Assembly: GCF_002109385.1 (NCBI RefSeq)
Contig: NZ_CP020814.1
Coordinates: 374,001-438,000 of the forward strand
Reading direction: 5' to 3'
DNA from: Halalkalibacter krulwichiae
GTDB taxonomy: Bacteria > Bacillota > Bacilli > Bacillales > Bacillaceae_D
Length of the DNA stretch: 64,000 nucleotides
Shown here: one piece after another, positions 59,545 to 64,000 of the stretch
How positions within the stretch are numbered: position 1 is the stretch's first letter
Layout of the letters: the number at the start of each line of letters is the position of its first letter
Position numbers and translations under genes: made by a program
The notes under the pieces: generated by a model
What the model saw: only the letters and a program-made list of their open reading frames with translations
Database searches by the model: none
Told to the model about the DNA's origin: nothing

Positions 59545-59976
59545 GTGAGAGCAGAGGTAATTACCTTTAGTGACTTTATGGACGGGAGTTTCGATAGTGT
59601 TAAGATTAAGCCTAAGAATCTACAAAGGTTAGCTATCACGCTTTGGACGACATCGGCAGCATTAATGACATCGCCAGCTATGGCATCAACAAAGACAACC
59701 AGCTTATGGTCGGAGTTCAAACCTCTCTTTGGTGTATTCCAAGACGTCGCTATGATTATAGGTGCAATTGCCATTTTTGCTGGATTGATTACAATGGTGT
59801 TTAAAAAACGATTAGGTGTGCAAATGATCGTTACGTCATCGATTATTGTAGGAGGGTGTTTCTTGGTCCCTGCGGCAATCATGCTAGTATCAATAATTGG
59901 CACAATGCTTAATGGAGCCTTAGAGAATGTCTTTAATAATTTCCAACTAGAAAACTCAGTTAAGGTGAGTGGTTGA
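59545..59976 (+). CDS. VirB2/TrbC-like membrane protein (143 aa)
   Basis: GTG 59545 is 6 bases after AAGGGGTGA. A signal-like segment (LAITLWTTSAALMTSPAMAS) is followed by two more hydrophobic helices (GVFQDVAMIIGAIAIFAGLI, IVTSSIIVGGCFLVPAAIML), the topology of VirB2/TrbC pilin-like proteins of Gram-positive type IV systems. Homology is inferred from pattern only. Confidence 0.55.
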   Translation: MRAEVITFSDFMDGSFDSVKIKPKNLQRLAITLWTTSAALMTSPAMASTKTTSLWSEFKPLFGVFQDVAMIIGAIAIFAGLITMVFKKRLGVQMIVTSSIIVGGCFLVPAAIMLVSIIGTMLNGALENVFNNFQLENSVKVSG

Positions 59977-59977
59977 T

Positions 59978-60121
59978 ATGGTCAGGTTCGTCGGTGGTGT
60001 TGTGGTTGGTATCTTAGTAGGTTCATTTTTCGGTTGGGTTTTAGGTGTTTTCTATGCAGTTGAAGCTATAGAGCCAACTCTAATAATGAAATATTTAGCG
60101 ACATTAAAGGGGTTGATGTGA
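59978..60121 (+). CDS. Small membrane protein (47 aa)
   Basis: MVRFVGGVVVGILVGSFFGW then VLGVFYAVEAIEPTLI: a glycine-rich membrane helix. Starts 1 base after the previous stop and overlaps the ATPase start. Unknown. Confidence 0.5.
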   Translation: MVRFVGGVVVGILVGSFFGWVLGVFYAVEAIEPTLIMKYLATLKGLM

Positions 60122-62616
60122 TGAAGGTTGTTGTAACTCCTAGAAAAAAATTATGTAAGCCGATTGAGAAGCCTATAAAACAATATAAAGAAAGATTACC
60201 CGCTGTCATAAAAATGAATTATCCAATAAAAACAGAAGGGTATCAAGTTAAACAAATAAACCAAGATGTAACAATATATCAACCTAAAATGAAGCAGACA
60301 ATCGAAACATTGAAAGAGTTCGGAAACGAGAAGATAGGATTTAAAATAGCCGAGCCTAAAAATGTCACATATCGTATTCAGCCAGTACCAAGCACAAAAA
60401 ACGATAAAGTGAATCTGTTTATTGATGCATACGCAAATAATTACAGACAACTAGCGCAACAATTATCCAGAATTAAATGGGATGAAGAAGGGGTTCACTT
60501 ACCTGAACAGGATAAGGTGTTTTTTGAAACAGAAATTACAAATAAGGCATTTAATCAATATATCACCACTTCGGAGAATTTAGCAGAATACACAAAGCAA
60601 CAAGTTGATTTTACGTGGTTTAAGTCTCCTATTTATCGAGTGAAAGAAGATAAGATTTACAAAGGTGTTCACTCAGAAAATACCATTGGATATGAGTTTT
60701 CATTGCAAAGATCTTCAGGACTTGCGCTTGATATGGTGAATCAACAATATACCGAGAAGCCTTTGAGGGAATTCTTAGAGCTTAGTAAAACTTTATTGAA
60801 AGGAGAAAAGGTGATTATCCAGTTTGGCTTTAAGTCTTGCGAGAGTGATTGGTGGAAAGATGCTGAGGCCGAAATTAAGAACAATAGGAAAGGTTCAAAA
60901 CCCACCGACAAGTCAAAATTGAAGCTAGGATTTGCTGGCTTTGATTGTTGTTTAAGATTAATTGTAAACACTGCCGATAAAAGCAGGCTTGAAACTGTTG
61001 CAAGAGGGTATATCTTATCACTAAAACAATTGGATGATGATAATAAGCTTATTGAAAAGAAGGTTCATAAGAAGAAATTTGATGCCTGGTTAAATAAGAA
61101 GGTATTGAAAAGGAAAATTACTGTTCCTTACAAATTTACAAACAGATTTATCTTAACGCATCGCGAAATAAAGAACTTTATTAAGATACCACAACGTACC
61201 CTTCAAAAGGACTTTGAACTAGATGTAAACGAAAGGGAAGAAACAACCGTTCACAAGAGTCTGCTGTCAAAAAGCGGTTTAAGGATTGGTCATTCAAAAG
61301 TTGGTGATGAAAACTATCCTATCACTTTGCCCTTTAATAAAACCAAGCAAGCGTTAGACGATTTCATGAAAACTTATGTATTTATGGGAGCGCCGCGAAC
61401 AGGGAAAGATACATCTCAATGCAACTTCCTGATTGAAGCAGCTAAGTTTGGTTGTGGAGCGATTGTGCCGGATGTAATTGATGAAAAAGGCAATGACAGA
61501 GGAATGGCCGATACATTAAGGGATGCTATTCCTAAAGATAAACTTATAGATGTTGATTTATGCGATACGAATTATCCTATTTATCTTGGATTTGATGACT
61601 TGATCGAGCTGATCGGCGAAGGTGGTGTTGATGAAATCGCTAGTGATTTAGTCAGGATCCTTGATCTGGAAGAACACTACGCTTCAAAATCCTTAACGAG
61701 ATTAATCGCTAAAGCTTGCAGATGTAATTTGTACAACATGTTTTGTTTTCTGAAATCAGATAGTTACGCTAAAGAGGTTTATAACCAGTTATTAAGTACT
61801 GATGAACTACTTGCTATGCAGGTGAAAAACGAATATATAGATGTAACTGTACCAGCAAATGTGAAAGGCGCTGTTTTATCAAGAATAGATGACTTATTAG
61901 GAATTGGGATAGTAAAGAACATGTTTGCTCAGAAACCGTCAGCCAGATTTAATTTGAAGAAATTTATTGAAGAGAATAAGGTTGTTCTTATTAGAATGAG
62001 AAAGACAGGAGGAGTCGGTGAGTTTGGAGCAAGAGTGCTGATGAACATATTGACACTTAAGGTATTCAGAATTAAGAAGATGCTTCAGAATGATACTTGT
62101 ACATTTATGGTCTTCAATGAACCGCACCAATATGACAGTAAAGCACTTACTCAAACAATGGAGGATATGCTATTAGAATGCCCTAAGTATAGGTTAGGAC
62201 TATTATTTGCTTTTCATCATCCAGCTAAGCTTCCAAAGTCTCTATGGGATAACATGCAAACTGCAGCAATGAACTTCTTCTTATTTAAAAACACAAACTT
62301 TAGTGTCTATAAGGACTTAGCAGATCAGTTGAAGCCAATAGATATAGATGTAGCAATGAAAACAGAAAAATACGAATCTATATTTTTGCCATATATCAAT
62401 GGAAAGCAGTTAACGCCTCTATTCGTGAAAATGCTACCGCCAGCCAAAGATCGGCAAGAAATGTATGACAATAGTGATCTAAAGGGGCAGCACGCCATAA
62501 AGTATGGTACACCTATTACAATTGTGCGGCAGTCAATTAAAGAAAGAGAAATGGCTATGTATACGAAAGAGGAAGACGGAGAAGAAAAGCCGAAATCAAA
62601 GAGTAAAAAAGCATAA
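60121..62616 (+). CDS. VirD4/TraG-like ATPase of the right-end module (831 aa)
   Basis: ATG 60121 in GTGATG. A N-terminal half of about 420 residues with no known motif (KPIEKPIKQYKERL...), then an ATPase core: Walker A VFMGAPRTGKDTSQ (residues about 420-433, Asp after GK in place of Ser/Thr), GCGAIVPDVIDEKGND, a RMRKTGGVGEFGARVL segment, Walker B TFMVFNEPHQYD (about 661-672), and LLFAFHHPAKLPKSL. This is the HerA/VirD4/FtsK-like coupling ATPase pattern. Basic C-terminus. No relaxase is seen in the module. Confidence 0.72.
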   Translation: MKVVVTPRKKLCKPIEKPIKQYKERLPAVIKMNYPIKTEGYQVKQINQDVTIYQPKMKQTIETLKEFGNEKIGFKIAEPKNVTYRIQPVPSTKNDKVNLFIDAYANNYRQLAQQLSRIKWDEEGVHLPEQDKVFFETEITNKAFNQYITTSENLAEYTKQQVDFTWFKSPIYRVKEDKIYKGVHSENTIGYEFSLQRSSGLALDMVNQQYTEKPLREFLELSKTLLKGEKVIIQFGFKSCESDWWKDAEAEIKNNRKGSKPTDKSKLKLGFAGFDCCLRLIVNTADKSRLETVARGYILSLKQLDDDNKLIEKKVHKKKFDAWLNKKVLKRKITVPYKFTNRFILTHREIKNFIKIPQRTLQKDFELDVNEREETTVHKSLLSKSGLRIGHSKVGDENYPITLPFNKTKQALDDFMKTYVFMGAPRTGKDTSQCNFLIEAAKFGCGAIVPDVIDEKGNDRGMADTLRDAIPKDKLIDVDLCDTNYPIYLGFDDLIELIGEGGVDEIASDLVRILDLEEHYASKSLTRLIAKACRCNLYNMFCFLKSDSYAKEVYNQLLSTDELLAMQVKNEYIDVTVPANVKGAVLSRIDDLLGIGIVKNMFAQKPSARFNLKKFIEENKVVLIRMRKTGGVGEFGARVLMNILTLKVFRIKKMLQNDTCTFMVFNEPHQYDSKALTQTMEDMLLECPKYRLGLLFAFHHPAKLPKSLWDNMQTAAMNFFLFKNTNFSVYKDLADQLKPIDIDVAMKTEKYESIFLPYINGKQLTPLFVKMLPPAKDRQEMYDNSDLKGQHAIKYGTPITIVRQSIKEREMAMYTKEEDGEEKPKSKSKKA

Positions 62617-62628
62617 GGGGATGAGGGT

Positions 62629-62817
62629 ATGAAGCGGAAAATGGTGAGATTTAATTACGACGATGAAAAACTTCTGAACCACGCGCTTCAATACGATTTT
62701 TCGGATTATATAAAAAGGCTTATTGAGTATGATATGGTTAACAACATATTTAATGACACTAGAACCATTCATGAGGTATATATCAATTGGATGAGTAAGA
62801 ATGTGTGGAGAGATTGA
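62629..62817 (+). CDS. Ribbon-helix-helix-like protein at the right end (62 aa)
   Basis: MKRKMVRFNYDDEKLLNHALQYDFSDYIKRLIEYDM: strand then two helices, like CopG-type proteins. ATG 12 bases after the ATPase stop with GGGGATGAGGG. The last prophage gene; its stop is followed by TTGACCAC integrase-site repeats. Confidence 0.6.
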   Translation: MKRKMVRFNYDDEKLLNHALQYDFSDYIKRLIEYDMVNNIFNDTRTIHEVYINWMSKNVWRD

Positions 62818-62875
62818 CCACGATACCACAAAATGACCACACAGTAATATAAAATAGATTGCGTTGGTTTACACT
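62814..62875. repeat. Right-end repeats (TTGACCAC, TGACCAC and GTTGGTTTACACT)
   Basis: TTGACCAC (62814-62821) and TGACCAC (62834-62840) repeat the left-end sites. GTTGGTTTACACT (62863-62875) is the reverse complement of the loop segment at 12478-12490. Arm-type Int sites and possibly a regulatory site beside attR. Confidence 0.5.
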
Positions 62876-62954
62876 ACTTTATATTATCGGCTTTTTAACC
62901 TTCATTACATTCCATTAAATTAATATAGAAGAAACTAGTCTCAAAGCCTTCTCG

Positions 62955-63007
62955 AAACAACGCACGTTGAGTGCGTCTCGCAACTTTTTTTAATAGAAGG
63001 CAACTAA
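62955..63007 (+). pseudogene. attR with the displaced 3' end of host rlmD
   Basis: In the frame acg cac gtt gag tgc gtc tcg caa ctt this reads THVECVSQL, the C-terminal signature of RlmCD proteins, and runs to a stop at 63005-63007. The 19-bp core CAACGCACGTTGAGTGCGT (62958-62976) matches attL at 17 positions. It is a 3' remnant without a start; nothing upstream resembles an rlmD body. Confidence 0.8.
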
Positions 63008-63132
63008 CCTCTAACTCAATGAGAAGATAAATGATAAGGGGACTATTTAAAAGCTTACCAGCACCCAAAGTGTTGCCACATACAATCGGGACATTGCGAA
63101 GCGGTCCCGTGGTTGGGGTATCAAATTTTATT

Positions 63133-63174
63133 AAAAGAACGAGTTCCGATATTGGTGGAATTCGTTCTTTTTTG
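63133..63174 (+). terminator. Rho-independent terminator downstream of attR
   Basis: AAAAGAACGAGTTCC pairs with GGAATTCGTTCTTTT (one G-U), then TT. It would be the terminator of the original rlmD. Between attR and it, CGGGAC/GTCCCG (63087-63109) can pair; no gene is convincing in 63008-63237. Confidence 0.75.
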
Positions 63175-63237
63175 CTTGTTAAGGTGTGTATCTCCAATCT
63201 ATTCATGCAACATATGAGAATACATATTTTTAAAGTG

Positions 63238-63834
63238 TTAAGCGTCGATTTCCTTTATAACAAACCCTCTTGCAAAGGTATTTAAAATACGTATGAGGCG
63301 ATCTGTCATTTCACCGGGTGTCACATCAAAACCCTGCGCAATCCAGTCCATAATTAATCCTGCCGTACCATATGCCATATAACGCTTTTGGTGGTAATCA
63401 TCAACAGAAGATACGTCGTATTGAATATCGAATTTATTTTTCAATAAATTAAATATCGCTTCAGGCAGTTGCTGGTGAATGTTTGGCAAAGTATCTTCTA
63501 AAAGTAATAATGTAAAGTAATCACGGTGATCGTAAATATAATACAACAAATCGAACGAGTTTGTTGTTAACTCTTCTACTTTTACCCGACTATCACTTTG
63601 GTATTTTGACGTGCTGTAATACTGAATGGCTTCAAACATTTCATTCATTAACTCTTCAACAAGCTCATTTATGTTTTGATAATACACATAATAGGTTGTT
63701 CGATTATATTGCGCATAATCAACGATGTCCTTCACCGTAACAGCACTATATCCCTTTTTATGTACGATTTCAATAAATGCCTTTTTTAAGAAATTCTTTG
63801 TCTGCATCGCTTGTTTGGAGTTGGATTTCATCAT
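63238..63834 (-). CDS. TetR/AcrR-family transcriptional regulator
   Basis: 198 aa. TetR HTH: FLKKAFIEIVHKKGYSAVTVKDIVDYAQYNRTTYYVYYQNINELVEEL, then a helical ligand domain with TGLI-like GTAGLIMDWIAQGFDVTPGEMTDRL. GAGGAATATG gives the start region. Divergent from a gene just beyond the window. In B. subtilis the TetR gene yerO (kurR) precedes the RND exporter swrC near rlmCD, so a similar pair is possible (inference). Confidence 0.88.
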   Translation of the reverse strand: MMKSNSKQAMQTKNFLKKAFIEIVHKKGYSAVTVKDIVDYAQYNRTTYYVYYQNINELVEELMNEMFEAIQYYSTSKYQSDSRVKVEELTTNSFDLLYYIYDHRDYFTLLLLEDTLPNIHQQLPEAIFNLLKNKFDIQYDVSSVDDYHQKRYMAYGTAGLIMDWIAQGFDVTPGEMTDRLIRILNTFARGFVIKEIDA

Positions 63835-64000
63835 ATTCCTCTCCTATTAGACAGATTTGATGAAAGTGTTGGTTTCCTCAACATTATAGCAAATATTAAG
63901 GATGGTTTACAGAAAGAGAAACCTAGTAAACTATAAGTGTAGCTAGATTTATTAGGAAGTTACAAAATATAAGATTTGAACAATTTGGAGGAGATAGTAT
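63835..64000 (+). promoter_or_regulatory. Divergent leader of an unseen gene
   Basis: 166 bp of AT-rich sequence ending GGAGGAGATAGTAT, a ribosome binding site whose start codon falls outside the window. TGTTG...CAACA inverted repeat near 63871 could be a TetR operator. No gene inside. Confidence 0.5.

Noticed and set aside
63031..63285. 84-codon open frame after attR (MIRGLFKSLPAPKVL...)
   Set aside because: Covers a terminator hairpin and runs into the antisense of the TetR gene; no recognisable family. A 103-codon frame on the other strand (62895-63206) crosses attR and is also rejected.
1..64000. CRISPR arrays, rRNA genes and insertion sequences
   Set aside because: No regularly spaced direct repeats, no rRNA-like sequence, and no transposase gene or IS ends were noticed on reading; only prophage recombinases and HNH nucleases are present.

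Overview
The window comes from a low-GC Gram-positive genome of the Bacillaceae. The evidence is strong AGGAGG-type ribosome binding sites, GTG and TTG starts, sigma-A-like promoters, and chromosomal genes in an order I recall from Bacillus subtilis (symporter, gatCAB, dgkB, rlmCD, with a TetR gene nearby). Bases 1-11253 and about 62955-64000 are chromosome. Bases about 11.22-62.97 kb are one integrated temperate siphovirus-type prophage of about 51.7 kb.

Left chromosome: the end of a nucleoside ABC transporter operon (nupO, nupP, nupQ), a Na+/solute symporter with a small accessory protein, gatCAB, dgkB and rlmD (rlmCD). The prophage sits in the last codons of rlmD. The left copy keeps a complete 3' end. 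An orphan THVECVSQL-coding tail of a second rlmD lies at 62955-63007, marking attR. On the right are a terminator and a TetR regulator, and the window ends in the leader of a divergent gene.

Prophage layout: integrase (minus strand); lysogeny module (unknown 116 aa protein, ImmA-type peptidase behind a promoter with an SOS-box-like site, CI-type repressor); a switch region with four related operators; Cro-like protein and early genes (Gam, Rad52-type annealing protein, ThyX, antirepressor, replisome organizer, DnaC-like loader, two HNH nucleases, SSB, dUTPase, DUF1064, sigma-like late regulator); an RNA-rich stretch at 29.8-30.45 kb with a tRNA-Thr; terminase, portal, capsid and tail genes of the Listeria A118 / PBSX type; a diversity-generating retroelement (DGR) that rewrites the end of a tail-tip protein; a GAF-domain membrane protein; a second tyrosine recombinase with its own repressor; lysis genes; a PIN-domain cargo pair; and a right-end module of ribbon-helix-helix proteins, a VirB2/TrbC-like membrane protein and an 832 aa VirD4/TraG-like ATPase.

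Most notable: (i) the DGR, with 18 VR/TR differences over 111 bp, 17 of them at template adenines, an IGxxxSQ/YVDD reverse transcriptase and no visible Avd; (ii) a probable Acb2/Tad1-type anti-CBASS/anti-Thoeris sponge inside the head operon; (iii) the conjugation-like module beside attR; (iv) the PIN cargo operon; (v) five genes each broken by one missing base in a short run of identical bases, a pattern that suggests base-calling errors, so the five are probably intact in the cell.
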